64,000 nt of DNA from Deltaproteobacteria bacterium (lineage in GTDB: Bacteria > Desulfobacterota > DSM-4660 > Desulfatiglandales > HGW-15). The notes under the pieces are model-generated. The model had not been told where the DNA came from. It saw only the letters and a list, made by a program, of their open reading frames with translations, and made no database searches. Where the stretch lies: NCBI GenBank assembly GCA_016931115.1, contig JAFGFM010000010.1, positions 1-64,000 of the forward strand, in the 5' to 3' direction. Positions 18,413-26,861 of this stretch are shown here, piece by piece. Made by a program: the position numbers and the translations under genes. Position 1 is the first letter of the stretch, and every line of letters begins with the position of its first letter.

Positions 18413-18842
18413 GAGGATAGGCCTACTCTCATACATGTATGAAAGGTTTGGCATAAAGAAGGAGCTTTTTGATGATTATCTCATCTTCAGCAAGAAACGG
18501 ACATTCTGGTTTTTAAGAAAGAGCAGGTTTATATCCGAGGTCTCACATCTTAAGATAAAAAGGCTGGGTATAAAGGCATTTCAGGAGGTGGGGAGCTTTA
18601 TGAAGCCCACGACCAGGTTTATACAGTATTTCGGGGTACACGCTACAAAGGCTCTCTTAATAATAGATGAAAAACAGCTCAGGCAGCTCATTGATGGGGA
18701 TTTCCTGCCCTTTAATAATGAGCTTGAAAACGGCTATGTAATTCTATTTTTTAAAGGTGAGGTGCTTGGTCTTGGCCTCCTTATAAAGGGGATGGTGAGG
18801 TCACAGCTTGCATTAGATGAGGTAAGATACCTTACGATTTAA
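18396..18842 (+). CDS. PUA-like RNA-binding partner of the Sun methyltransferase (putative)
   Basis: About 148 aa, overlapping the methyltransferase gene by 17 bases in another frame if TTG 18396 is the start; ATG 18435 is the alternative. Most of the protein (KLKIKRLGIKAF..., TRFIQYFG, and a C-terminal strand-rich part with FFKGEVLGLGLLIKGMVRSQL) resembles the C-terminal domains that follow the catalytic domain in larger NOP2/Sun proteins such as RsmF and NSUN6-type enzymes. I infer that the two overlapping genes encode the catalytic and RNA-binding halves as separate chains. A frameshift in a once-fused gene is the alternative, but the upstream gene ends like a natural C-terminus. Confidence 0.6.
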   Translation: MAKEDERIGLLSYMYERFGIKKELFDDYLIFSKKRTFWFLRKSRFISEVSHLKIKRLGIKAFQEVGSFMKPTTRFIQYFGVHATKALLIIDEKQLRQLIDGDFLPFNNELENGYVILFFKGEVLGLGLLIKGMVRSQLALDEVRYLTI

Positions 18843-19021
18843 AGGTTTTATTAGTTTGATATAAAAAATTAATTCCAAAAAAAACCTATTTCCTTGACCT
18901 TTTGAAGCAAAATAGGGCAATATCATCAGACATAATCTTGCTAAATTATATTATAGTTTTTCTAATATTGACCGATTGGTCTACTGAACACAATAATTAA
19001 CCCCTTACAGGGAATATCAAT

Positions 19022-20368
19022 ATGAATACTGCTCTTCTGCTGAAAAGGACCCCGGTTCCATCCGGGAATTTTATAATAAGCTGTAAAAAGAAAGAAGTAC
19101 TAGACGCATACCTTGGCACGTGTGTAGGGATCACACTGGTTGATGAGAAGAGGGATACAGGCGGCCTTATGCACATTTTACTGCCTGAACCGAGCGGTCT
19201 GAGCACTATAGGCAGGGTTGAAAACTACGCCAAAACCGGGCTGCCTGTTTTTATCAAGGCCCTTCGTGACAGGATTGGTGAAAGGGGTAATTTCAGCGCA
19301 ACAATCGCAGGCGGGGCCCTGGTAGGACCTGTCTCTGAACTTGACCTTAGCCTTGACATAGGCGGAAGAACAGCGGAGATAGTTGAAAAGATATTGAAAT
19401 CAGAGAGAATACCTGTTGTTAAGAGTGAAACAGGCGGCCATTTCTGCTGCTGCCTGAGCCTCAATCTTTCAAACTGGGAGAGCTTCATCAAACCCATCAG
19501 TGTACCTGAAGAGAGAAAGAATTTTCCACTAGAATTCCCGACCATGTCTCAGATGGAAGCGGCAATAGCAAAGATAAAGCCCATACCCCAGATTGCCCTT
19601 AAATTAATGAGGATGATACAGGATGACAGCTACAGCATGGGTGATATGGGGATTGAAATAAAAAAAGACCAGATAATAAGCGCGAAGGTGATAAGACTCT
19701 GCAATTCTGCCTATTTCAGGCAGAACGCCAATGTGGACAGCATAGAGCGCGCCCTTGTTGTGCTCGGTGAAAAACGTCTTTTACAGCTCATTGTCTCTGC
19801 ATCCATGGAAGGTTTTTTCAGCAGCAGCAGTGGAGGGTATTCTCTGTGCAAGGGCGGTCTTTTCAAGCATGCGGTGGGCACTGCCCTTATCAGTGAAAAG
19901 CTTGCCTCAGTAAACAGGAAGATATCCACTGATATCGCCTATACGGCGGGGCTTCTCCATGATATAGGCAAGATAGCACTTGATCAGTTTATGGACAATG
20001 CTTATCCCCTGTTTTACCGGAGGACCCAGGAAAGGGATGAGGCCCTTGTTAGTGTTGAAAAGGAGCTTTTTGGTATGGATCATACGACAGCAGGCGGTAA
20101 ACTTGCCGAAATGTGGGGCCTGCCTGAACGCCTGGTTGATGTGATAAAATACCACCACCACCCTGAAAAATCAGAGCATGACCCTGATCTCAGTTATCTG
20201 GTTTATCTGGCAGACCTTCTGATGTCCCGTTTTATTGTAGGCCAGGAGCTGGAAAGGCTCAGTACAGATTCGTTTCACAACTGCCTCGAAAGGGTAGGTA
20301 TTGAACCGGATCAGCTTTCAAAGACCATTGAGGGGCTCTCTGAGATAATTACCAATCTTTCAGTGTAA
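19022..20368 (+). CDS. CheD-HDOD fusion protein
   Basis: Two domains that are normally separate. Residues 1-160 match CheD, the chemoreceptor glutamine deamidase: LGTCVGITL with Cys34 and GGLMHILLP with His51, the same 17-residue spacing as the catalytic Cys27/His44 of Thermotoga CheD, plus the IAGGA and DIGGR segments. The Thr that sits six residues before the Cys in that enzyme is Asp here. Residues about 175-380 form an HDOD domain (IPQIALKLMRMI, LCNSAYFR, GLLHDIGKIAL, HHHPE), a degenerate HD-type signalling module often linked to c-di-GMP and chemotaxis. The gene is alone, with no chemotaxis genes beside it; a chemoreceptor and cheW lie at 60-62.6 kb. Confidence 0.88.
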   Translation: MNTALLLKRTPVPSGNFIISCKKKEVLDAYLGTCVGITLVDEKRDTGGLMHILLPEPSGLSTIGRVENYAKTGLPVFIKALRDRIGERGNFSATIAGGALVGPVSELDLSLDIGGRTAEIVEKILKSERIPVVKSETGGHFCCCLSLNLSNWESFIKPISVPEERKNFPLEFPTMSQMEAAIAKIKPIPQIALKLMRMIQDDSYSMGDMGIEIKKDQIISAKVIRLCNSAYFRQNANVDSIERALVVLGEKRLLQLIVSASMEGFFSSSSGGYSLCKGGLFKHAVGTALISEKLASVNRKISTDIAYTAGLLHDIGKIALDQFMDNAYPLFYRRTQERDEALVSVEKELFGMDHTTAGGKLAEMWGLPERLVDVIKYHHHPEKSEHDPDLSYLVYLADLLMSRFIVGQELERLSTDSFHNCLERVGIEPDQLSKTIEGLSEIITNLSV

Positions 20369-20372
20369 TAAA

Positions 20373-21008
20373 TCAAAACCTGTATATTCTAAGAAGGTGA
20401 AAAATTTTTGGCCCGGCAAATAGCTCAGCTGTGGCTATTATCGGATAAGAAAGTATCCTTCCGAATATGTTAAATTTCAGGTAGTGATCAGCGATAAGTA
20501 TACCCAGAAAAACTATCGGTGCATAGCGCCTTATCTTTTGATATCCGGATGCCAGCCCAGAAGGAAGGATATTTTCAAGAACATGAGAACCGTCAAGGGG
20601 TGGTATGGGCAGAAGATTAAAAAGGCCCAGGCCTATATTCAGAAGCAACATATTCACAAGTATAAGGCGATAAATATCTACAGGCATATCATAATACCTT
20701 ATTAAGAGACCTGCAACAAAGGCAGCGGCAAGGTTGGATACTGGTCCGCTAATGGCCATAAGGATTGTATCTTTGCGCCTGTTGGCAAAATAAGCAGTAT
20801 TTACCGGAACAGGTTTTGCCCAGCCGATACCGAATAGGTACATGCATACTGCCCCGATAGGGTCTATGTGCCGTATCGGATTTAGAGTAAGTCTTCCGGA
20901 ATTTTTTGCAGTCGGATCACCAAGCGAAAGTGCAGCCTTTCCGTGAGAATATTCATGTATGGTCACCGCAAAAAGCAGTACTGCTATTCTTATTATTGTG
21001 TCTATCAT
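20373..21008 (-). CDS. Site-2 protease family (M50) membrane protein
   Basis: Intramembrane zinc metalloprotease-like protein, 211 aa. The zinc motif HEYSHG (HExxH) lies at about residue 18 in the first membrane helix, and the third zinc ligand is in the LLPIPPLDGSHV segment near residue 140. Between them are hydrophobic helices and the SGRLTLNPIRHIDPIGA stretch typical of the short M50B subgroup with the RseP/SpoIVFB fold but no PDZ domain. Substrate unknown. It is convergent with the CheD-HDOD gene, stops 4 bases apart. Confidence 0.9.
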   Translation of the reverse strand: MIDTIIRIAVLLFAVTIHEYSHGKAALSLGDPTAKNSGRLTLNPIRHIDPIGAVCMYLFGIGWAKPVPVNTAYFANRRKDTILMAISGPVSNLAAAFVAGLLIRYYDMPVDIYRLILVNMLLLNIGLGLFNLLPIPPLDGSHVLENILPSGLASGYQKIRRYAPIVFLGILIADHYLKFNIFGRILSYPIIATAELFAGPKIFHLLRIYRF

Positions 21009-21136
21009 ATTCGGATTATACCATTAATTTTGAATTATCTTTTTTCCCTTAGGCAAATCTATATAACAAAAAGATTGTTTGCCGCAAGTGACAAAAAAAT
21101 ATAAAATAACAACGCTTTAATAACTAGGAGTAAAAA

Positions 21137-21985
21137 ATGGGTGTAAGAGCTGCTGATCTGGCAGGGAGCTGGTATCCGGCAACAGAGTCCGAATGCCTGA
21201 AGGTGTTTGAAAAATTTGAAAAGGAATCCATCTCACCCCGAGGGGTTGAATGGACCGGGGGTATTGTGCCCCATGCGGGCTGGGTATTTTCCGGGCAGGT
21301 CGCCTATGATGTCATAAAGCATCTAAAAGGGGCTGATTCTCCTGATACCATTATCATATTCGGCAGGCACCTTCATCCGGGAAGCAGTAACTATATAATG
21401 AATGAGGGTTCATGGGATACACCCCTGGGTGAACTTGAAATAGCCTATGATATTGCAGATAAAATAATCTCCGAGTTCAGATTCAATGTGGAGACAAGCG
21501 CAAGATATGCAACTGATAACACGGTTGAGGTGCAACTGCCCATTATCAGGTATATTTTCCCGGGTGTCAGAATACTTCCGGTAGGAGTGCCCCCTGCACC
21601 ACAGTCAATAACAATAGGGGAGCGTATAGCCGAAATAGCCATTGAACTGGGCCATAAGATAAAGGTGCTTGGCTCCACAGACCTTACCCATTATGGCCCG
21701 AATTACGACAATACGGTTATGGGCACAGGCCAGAAGGCCCTTGACTGGGTGAAAAACCATAATGACAGGAAGATGGTGGATCTTATGCTTAAGATGGAGC
21801 CGGAAGCTGTGATAGAGGAATCGCTCAGGGACATGAATGCCTGCTGCGGCGGGGCTGTTTCAGCGGCAATTGCCTCGGTTAAAAAACTCGGCGCAGGGGA
21901 GAGCAGGAAGCTCATCTATACAACGAGCTATGATGTTATGCCCGGTAGCAGTTTTGTAGGCTATGCCGGGGTTGTCTTCAGGTAG
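21137..21985 (+). CDS. amrB: AmmeMemoRadiSam system protein B (MEMO1 family)
   Basis: MEMO-fold protein related to extradiol dioxygenases and class III LigB enzymes. The family blocks are clear: AGSWYPA at the N-terminus, GGIVPHAGWVFSGQVAY with the metal-site His (about 45-60), the short conserved TEVQLP-like stretch TVEVQLPII, and GSTDLTHYGPNYD. Length 282 aa is normal. TAGGAG at 21126-21131 precedes the ATG. The family typically sits beside a radical SAM protein and an AMMECR1 protein; here a matching radical SAM gene lies 22.6 kb away (44.5 kb). Biochemical role unresolved in bacteria. Confidence 0.93.
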   Translation: MGVRAADLAGSWYPATESECLKVFEKFEKESISPRGVEWTGGIVPHAGWVFSGQVAYDVIKHLKGADSPDTIIIFGRHLHPGSSNYIMNEGSWDTPLGELEIAYDIADKIISEFRFNVETSARYATDNTVEVQLPIIRYIFPGVRILPVGVPPAPQSITIGERIAEIAIELGHKIKVLGSTDLTHYGPNYDNTVMGTGQKALDWVKNHNDRKMVDLMLKMEPEAVIEESLRDMNACCGGAVSAAIASVKKLGAGESRKLIYTTSYDVMPGSSFVGYAGVVFR

Positions 21986-22002
21986 CATATTGAAAATATA
22001 AT

Positions 22003-22028
22003 AAATAGACATCAACATCTATTTTTAT
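22003..22028 (+). terminator. Weak terminator after the MEMO gene
   Basis: Seven-base AT-rich stem (AAATAGA / TCTATTT), 8-base loop, ending in a run of T. Lies 18 bases after the stop codon. Confidence 0.4.
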
Positions 22029-22108
22029 TATGTTTCTGCAATAAAAGGATCATTAATAAAAAATAAAGGCATGTTTATGCCTGTAATATTAGACGGATTA
22101 AAGAGGTT

Positions 22109-22855
22109 ATGAATAAAAAAAGAATAAAGACAGAGCTTTTGGTCCATGACCTGAAAAACCCTATTGCGGTCATTGAGGCCAGTGCAGATATGCTTATCCG
22201 TAATGCAGAGAGGGAAAACCCCCTTACTGAAAGGCAGACAAGGGCCCTGGCCAGGGTGTTAAGAAATTCAAGGATAGCCATGTCTCTTGTAAATGATATC
22301 CTTGAGGTCGGGAGATCAGGAGAAGGTATTTTTAATAAAGGCACATACAGGTGTTTTGAATACATTGTATTTCCATTTGTCGAGATATTTGATCTGATTG
22401 ACCCTGAGACTGCTGAAAGGATAAGCCGGATAGAGGGTTATAAGGATTTTGCAGAGATACTTGCTTCACAGGGTGTCAGGCTTGAGATGGATGCAAAACT
22501 GTGGGAAAAAGAGATATTCCTGGATATCAGGAAGGTAAGGCAGATCATAAGAAACCTGCTGAGCAATGCATTCAAATACAGGAAAAAAGAGATTGTCATC
22601 GAAATATCTTTTGATAATGATAACTTTTTTATTTCTATTACAGATGATGGCAAAGGGATAGAAAAGGGCTATCAGGAAAAGGTGTTTGAAAGATATTTTC
22701 AGCTTGGTGATGAAAGGGATCACTGTGTAAGGGGGCATGGCCTGGGGCTTGCCGGCGCGCTTGTCCTTGTTGAGGATATGGGTGGGAGGATGACCCTTGA
22801 AAGTGAAATGAACAGGGGCACTAAATTTTCAGTCAGCCTGCCATCAGGAAAATAA
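22109..22855 (+). CDS. Short sensor histidine kinase
   Basis: A 248-aa kinase core with no sensory domain. The H-box is right at the N-terminus (LLVHDLKNPIAVIEAS, His13). The ATPase domain has the N-box RNLLSNAFKYRKKE, DDGKGI (G1) and HGLGLAGALVLVEDMGG (G2), so all catalytic motifs are intact. Such short soluble kinases are often partnered with a receiver or depend on another protein for input. It starts a three-gene co-directional cluster with a sirtuin and a large orphan protein; no response regulator is adjacent. Confidence 0.88.
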   Translation: MNKKRIKTELLVHDLKNPIAVIEASADMLIRNAERENPLTERQTRALARVLRNSRIAMSLVNDILEVGRSGEGIFNKGTYRCFEYIVFPFVEIFDLIDPETAERISRIEGYKDFAEILASQGVRLEMDAKLWEKEIFLDIRKVRQIIRNLLSNAFKYRKKEIVIEISFDNDNFFISITDDGKGIEKGYQEKVFERYFQLGDERDHCVRGHGLGLAGALVLVEDMGGRMTLESEMNRGTKFSVSLPSGK

Positions 22856-22983
22856 TATGGGCCTTATAAGGCGCGCTGATGAGGTCAGCCCCATATATAT
22901 CTTTAACAATCAGGAAAGAGTCAGTGCCATGATTGCAGTATAAAACTGTGCTGGCTGCACAGGGTGCTGCACAAAGGGATTTA

Positions 22984-23754
22984 ATGATGACAGAAGGGAA
23001 GCCTGATCTACTCACTCAAAGGATCAAACAGGCGGCAGAAGTTATAGCCGTGTCCTCACCTGTTATTGCACTTACCGGCGCAGGCATATCTGTTGAGTCC
23101 GGGATACCTGATTTCAGGGGCAAAAACGGGCTCTGGTCAAAATATGACCCTGCCAGGTATGCAACCATAGATGCATTTTTATCTGACCCTGTTGAGGTCT
23201 GGAACATGCTCAGGGAGATGGATGAGCTTGTACTTGCAGCAAAACCCAATCCTGCTCACACAGCTCTTGGTATCCTTGAGAAAAAAGGTTTTCTTCAGCA
23301 TATAATCACTCAGAATATCGATAACCTGCATCAGGCTGGCGGCTCTTTAAATGTCATTGAATACCACGGCAACTGCAGCACCCTCTCATGCCTTTCCTGT
23401 AACAGGCGGTATAGCATGGAGGAAAAGAGGCATGAATATCTTCCGACCTGCGAGTGCGGCAGAATACTGAAGCCCGATATAGTATTCTTTGGTGAAGGTA
23501 TACCTGAAGAGGTTCTTAACCTATCGTTTGATATTGCCAGAAAGGCGCGGGTGCTTTTGATCATAGGCACCTCGGCACAGGTTTCTCCAGCCAACACCAT
23601 CCCTGTAGTGGCATCAAAAAACAATGCAAGGGTTATCGAGATCAATAAAGAAAAGACATGGCTGACAGAGCAGTTGACAGACATCTTCCTGGAAGGTGGC
23701 GCTGGTGATATTGTATCAGGGCTTCTTAAGGAAATTATCAAAACAGGTGCATAA
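22984..23754 (+). CDS. Sir2-family NAD-dependent protein deacylase
   Basis: Removes acyl groups from lysine side chains, consuming NAD+. The family motifs are all present: ALTGAGISVESGIPDFRG (NAD-binding), TQNIDNLHQAGG, the catalytic His in EYHGNC, and a four-cysteine zinc ribbon (CxxC then CxC). The open frame starts at 22933, but AAAGGG at 22973-22978 points to the tandem ATGs at 22984/22987, giving 256 aa, the CobB-like size. Whether it deacetylates or desuccinylates cannot be read here. It follows the kinase gene after 128 bases. Confidence 0.93.
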   Translation: MMTEGKPDLLTQRIKQAAEVIAVSSPVIALTGAGISVESGIPDFRGKNGLWSKYDPARYATIDAFLSDPVEVWNMLREMDELVLAAKPNPAHTALGILEKKGFLQHIITQNIDNLHQAGGSLNVIEYHGNCSTLSCLSCNRRYSMEEKRHEYLPTCECGRILKPDIVFFGEGIPEEVLNLSFDIARKARVLLIIGTSAQVSPANTIPVVASKNNARVIEINKEKTWLTEQLTDIFLEGGAGDIVSGLLKEIIKTGA

Positions 23755-23756
23755 TT

Positions 23757-25169
23757 TTGTCCATTGAGATAGAAGAGTCTTTCCTTAAAAAGGCATGCAA
23801 GGAGATGATAGAGACCATATTCCTCTGTCTACCTAACGCCTATAAAGGGACCATATACCGGGTAGGAGATCTCCCTGAATTAAGGGTTGAAGGGATAACC
23901 TCAGGTGTTATTGATGACTACCGTGAAAGGATCGAGTGGGGGCTTGCCGGGGCATCAGATTATAACCCGCCCGGAAAACCCTGGTCTTTATACCGTGATG
24001 AGCCTGATAGACCCCTTGAGGCAATGGGCTGGTGTGTGGAGCGCCAGAAGAGCTGGACATCCGAAGACCCTGAAAATGACTCAAGGAGCGTAAGGCTTCA
24101 GCTTGAATCAGGGGTTAACGAATTTCAGCATATGGAGCCTGTGCTTGTAAGAAAGGCCGATCTCAACCTTGACATGTATTCCTCTGTAATCTATCCGAAA
24201 AATCATTCAGGACATGTGATTTGGTCAGACTCGGATTATGTCGTGGTTGCTGTTGTAAAGATATACTTCAGGCCATATACCATCAGGATGAACAGCCATG
24301 AAACAAGGGTGATAAAAAGGCTTTCACGTTCTCTTGGTACAGAGCTATTAAGTTATCAGCTCAGGCAGGACTCCATGAAGGCGATGCAGGATATTTCAAG
24401 GGACAGGCTGAATGCGTGCAATATTATTGCCGACTCCCTGAGAAATGCAATCACCAAGTCGGGTATGATCTTTACCCTGGCAAAGAAGGAGATTGCCTAT
24501 TTAAGGGAACAGTGGGAGCTGATGATCCTTGAGGCTTGTGGCATGGAGAATCCCCGGAAAAAGGCCATTGAAAAGCTCGACAGGTTCCTTTCAGAATTTT
24601 CTATAAAATATGAGGATGAGACAAGAGAGCTTCATCTTGCTCATGAGAGGCTAATGGAACTATCACTCCCCCCTGCGCAGTATGAAAAATGGCTCAGGAT
24701 GCAGGTAGAGGAAAAGTGGGATGAACTCCTTGGTATATCAGGTGCAGATGATGATCTCAGGGGCAGGGTAAAGAATGCAATTGATGATGTAAAAAATACG
24801 CTCGGATTCGGGTGCAGCCCCGAGTTTACAAACTCATTGAGGAATATGGCTGAAGGGCTTAAAGAAAAATGGGTAAGCCTCATTTATAAAGAGATAGAGG
24901 GCATGAAAGACCCTGCCATTGACCAGCTTGTATCAATCCTGGAAAACCCTGAGGTTAATATCCCGGGCCAGGAAAAATCAAGAAAGGCCCTGTTGCAGCT
25001 TAAGGCCCTGGCAGAGACGATGGGGCAGCTTGAAAGGAATACAAATTTCCTGATTAACCAGGTCCTCATGGCAAATACAGGGAAAGAATCCAGGGGAAGC
25101 CAATACGTTAACAGGGAAAAAAAGGGTCACAAGTCCGTGTCTGTTACTGAGAGTTTTATACCTGTATGA
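23757..25169 (+). CDS. Unknown protein with degenerate kinase-like dimerisation helix
   Basis: No recognised family over its full 470 aa. The first 200 residues look globular and may be a GAF-like sensory domain. Residues 215-255 (SRDRLNACNIIADSLRNAIT) resemble the dimerisation helix of a histidine kinase, but with ADSLRNA in place of the H-box, so the phosphoacceptor His is absent; no ATPase domain follows. The rest is a long, charged helical region. The TTG start lies 2 bases after the sirtuin stop, with no separate promoter, so it is probably co-expressed with kinase and sirtuin. It could be a scaffold or partner of the short kinase upstream. That is speculation. Confidence 0.65.
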   Translation: MSIEIEESFLKKACKEMIETIFLCLPNAYKGTIYRVGDLPELRVEGITSGVIDDYRERIEWGLAGASDYNPPGKPWSLYRDEPDRPLEAMGWCVERQKSWTSEDPENDSRSVRLQLESGVNEFQHMEPVLVRKADLNLDMYSSVIYPKNHSGHVIWSDSDYVVVAVVKIYFRPYTIRMNSHETRVIKRLSRSLGTELLSYQLRQDSMKAMQDISRDRLNACNIIADSLRNAITKSGMIFTLAKKEIAYLREQWELMILEACGMENPRKKAIEKLDRFLSEFSIKYEDETRELHLAHERLMELSLPPAQYEKWLRMQVEEKWDELLGISGADDDLRGRVKNAIDDVKNTLGFGCSPEFTNSLRNMAEGLKEKWVSLIYKEIEGMKDPAIDQLVSILENPEVNIPGQEKSRKALLQLKALAETMGQLERNTNFLINQVLMANTGKESRGSQYVNREKKGHKSVSVTESFIPV

Positions 25170-25261
25170 TTTAACATGCTGATTTAAAAGCCTTTCCGGT
25201 CAGATAAAAAAAGTATTGTAAAATCTGGAAATTATATGTTATGAAGAGCCCGTTTTTCAAT

Positions 25262-25338
25262 GCGCCCGTAGCTCAGTTGGATAGAGCAATGGACTTCTAA
25301 TCCATAGGTCGGGGGTTCGAATCTTCCCGGGCGCGCCA
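25262..25338 (+). tRNA. tRNA-Arg (anticodon TCT)
   Basis: A 77-base cloverleaf with encoded CCA. Acceptor stem GCGCCCG (25262-25268) pairs with CGGGCGC (25328-25334), then discriminator G and CCA. The anticodon stem ATGGA/TCCAT encloses the loop CTTCTAA with TCT at 25296-25298. T arm GGGGGTTCGAATCTTCC is visible. Its 3' half from 25291 is repeated at 34580-34627, marking it as the integration site of the element that follows; the gene remains complete. Confidence 0.97.
25291..25338 (+). repeat. attL: 48-bp direct repeat (within tRNA-Arg)
   Basis: Identical to 34580-34627. It begins in the anticodon stem and ends with CCA of the tRNA, the usual target of tyrosine integrases. The bases flanking the two copies differ immediately on both sides. 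Confidence 0.95.
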
Positions 25339-25346
25339 GTAAAGAC

Positions 25347-25384
25347 AAGGGTTTCAGCGTTTTGCTTGAACCCTTATTTTTTTG
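25347..25384 (+). terminator. Terminator after tRNA-Arg
   Basis: AAGGGTT-based stem (25347-25358 with 25364-25375, two internal mismatches) followed by ATTTTTTT. Located 9 bases after the tRNA, just inside the element. Confidence 0.6.
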
Positions 25385-25386
25385 AC

Positions 25387-25405
25387 TGCTACCCTATTGA
25401 TACCC
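25387..25405. promoter_or_regulatory. Putative integrase arm-type site, left end
   Basis: TGCTACCCTATTGATACCC matches 34434-34452 at 18 of 19 positions in the same orientation. One copy close to each end of the element is the arrangement expected for arm-type binding sites of a tyrosine integrase; binding itself is inferred. Confidence 0.5.
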
Positions 25406-25457
25406 ACCAGAAAAATGTACTCATACATAAAAAAGTTTGGAATTGGTTTTAATAGCT

Positions 25458-26174
25458 TTAGGCTTGTCCATATTTTTCTTTTGATATTTCCCTGACTCTT
25501 TTCATAATGCCAAAGGATATACCCTTGAAATAGTCTTTGTTATCTTTTTTTTCTTCTTTGATAAACTCCAATGACTCACTTTTAATTTTTAAAAGAAAAA
25601 ATATTGTTTCATTTTTGATTTGCTCGACTATTTCGATTTCTTCTCGATTATTTAAAGCTTGTGTATTCATGTCATTAATATAATAGTTAAAACTATTCCA
25701 AAGTATCTCTTTATCCTTTTTTAGTGCAAAATCATATCCATCTTTGTAACCAGTGTCTTCATCTACAGAGGCTTGATAATTTATGTCTTTTATAAGTTTA
25801 TCAAAATTGCCATTGCCCCACTTTCTCAACCAGTCATTCGCTTCTTTTTCCCATAACCAGCTTTCGCCCTTCCCAGCGAAATAATGCGCTATTTCATGAG
25901 CAATACAATAAAATAAAAATTCATCAACGATTACCCCCTTTCTTACTGCTTCAATTTTTATTGTTTTATAGTTTAAATAGATAATTGATTTAACAGGTTT
26001 ACTGAAAGTAAATTTCGAACCACATTCGATTTCATCGGAACAAACTACCTGTAACGTTCCATTTCCCACATCGCTTAGAAATTCTTCTTTTTTATCAGGT
26101 AACAGTTTTAACACTTCTTCAATATATGAAAATAGTTTATTTCCGCAATACTCAAATCGTTTTAATCTGTCCAT
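25458..26174 (-). CDS. Zinc metallopeptidase-like protein, ImmA/IrrE-type signature (cargo)
   Basis: Unfamiliar 238-aa protein with a clear zinc-peptidase core: HEIAHYF (about residue 92) with HExxH, followed some 18 residues later by WEKEAND, the spacing and style of the ImmA/IrrE and related minigluzincin families. The rest shows no known domain; the C-terminal 90 residues are charged and helical. Base composition is more AT-rich than the flanking chromosome, as is the codon choice. Last gene before the tRNA end of the element, the position where satellites carry accessory genes. Phage-derived ImmA-like proteases cleave repressors, so a regulator-cleaving or anti-phage role is possible. Confidence 0.6.
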   Translation of the reverse strand: MDRLKRFEYCGNKLFSYIEEVLKLLPDKKEEFLSDVGNGTLQVVCSDEIECGSKFTFSKPVKSIIYLNYKTIKIEAVRKGVIVDEFLFYCIAHEIAHYFAGKGESWLWEKEANDWLRKWGNGNFDKLIKDINYQASVDEDTGYKDGYDFALKKDKEILWNSFNYYINDMNTQALNNREEIEIVEQIKNETIFFLLKIKSESLEFIKEEKKDNKDYFKGISFGIMKRVREISKEKYGQA

Positions 26175-26299
26175 TTATACAACCCCGCTCTTTAAAAGGT
26201 TATTGGATTCGATTCGTATGAATACTATTTTATTATATTATTCTGCGATTGCTGTAAAGATATGATGATAATTAACAATATCACAGAATATGAAAAGGT

Positions 26300-26521
26300 T
26301 TAATTTGTAGGTATATTCTTAAAAATCAATTCTCGTAAAGCTGAAGGCTCATAGCCAAGGGATTCCGCTATCATATCAAATACAGGATTTTCTTTGTCCT
26401 TTATCCATTTATAGGCAGAGTACGTGTACTCATTATATTTTATATCTCTGATTGCTTGAAGCAAAACAGCCAACCATAAAGACATTTCAGGGCTTAATTG
26501 TTTAACGTGTACTGTTAGCAA
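26300..26521 (-). CDS. Small phage-type protein (73 aa)
   Basis: Short protein with the segment AYKWIKDKENPVFDMIAESLGYEPSALR (written in part: YKWIKDKENPVFDMIAESLG), resembling a family of small phage and chromosomal proteins with the pattern A..W......PF.....LG..P..LR. Function unknown. TTG start at 26521 with AAAGGA about 11 bases upstream on the minus strand; an internal ATG (M13) is the alternative. Lies between the capsid gene and the metallopeptidase gene. Confidence 0.5.
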   Translation of the reverse strand: MLTVHVKQLSPEMSLWLAVLLQAIRDIKYNEYTYSAYKWIKDKENPVFDMIAESLGYEPSALRELIFKNIPTN

Positions 26522-26861
26522 GGGTTTAGCTGTCCTTTGTATGTTGTAAAGTCAATGATATGTTGCCCTTCCTGAAATAAAAACCGCTGTAAATCGATAT
26601 TTAAGTCCTGTATTTGAAACTAACTTATTGAGATAACCAAGGGACGCTGTCACACGTCCCCAGGTCATATACTGACTGCCCTTTTTCCCATGATGCATGA
26701 GAGGATAGCATCAATCAGGCAGTAGGCCAAATCAAGGATTCAATAAAAATCCCCTTTGGCTGCTATGGTTTTTAAGGAGATTGTCGGCACTACATAGCTA
26801 ATCCGGGCTTGTTCTGGAAGGACTTTGAGACTTCCACGGTAAAGCCAAACCGTAAAAACAG
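26522..26861. other. Non-coding gap left of the capsid gene
   Basis: About 340 bases with no supported gene. An ORF overlapping the capsid stop (26740-26931, minus) has no recognisable similarity. Possible remains of deleted morphogenesis genes, but I see no fragment of portal, protease or tail genes. Confidence 0.5.
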
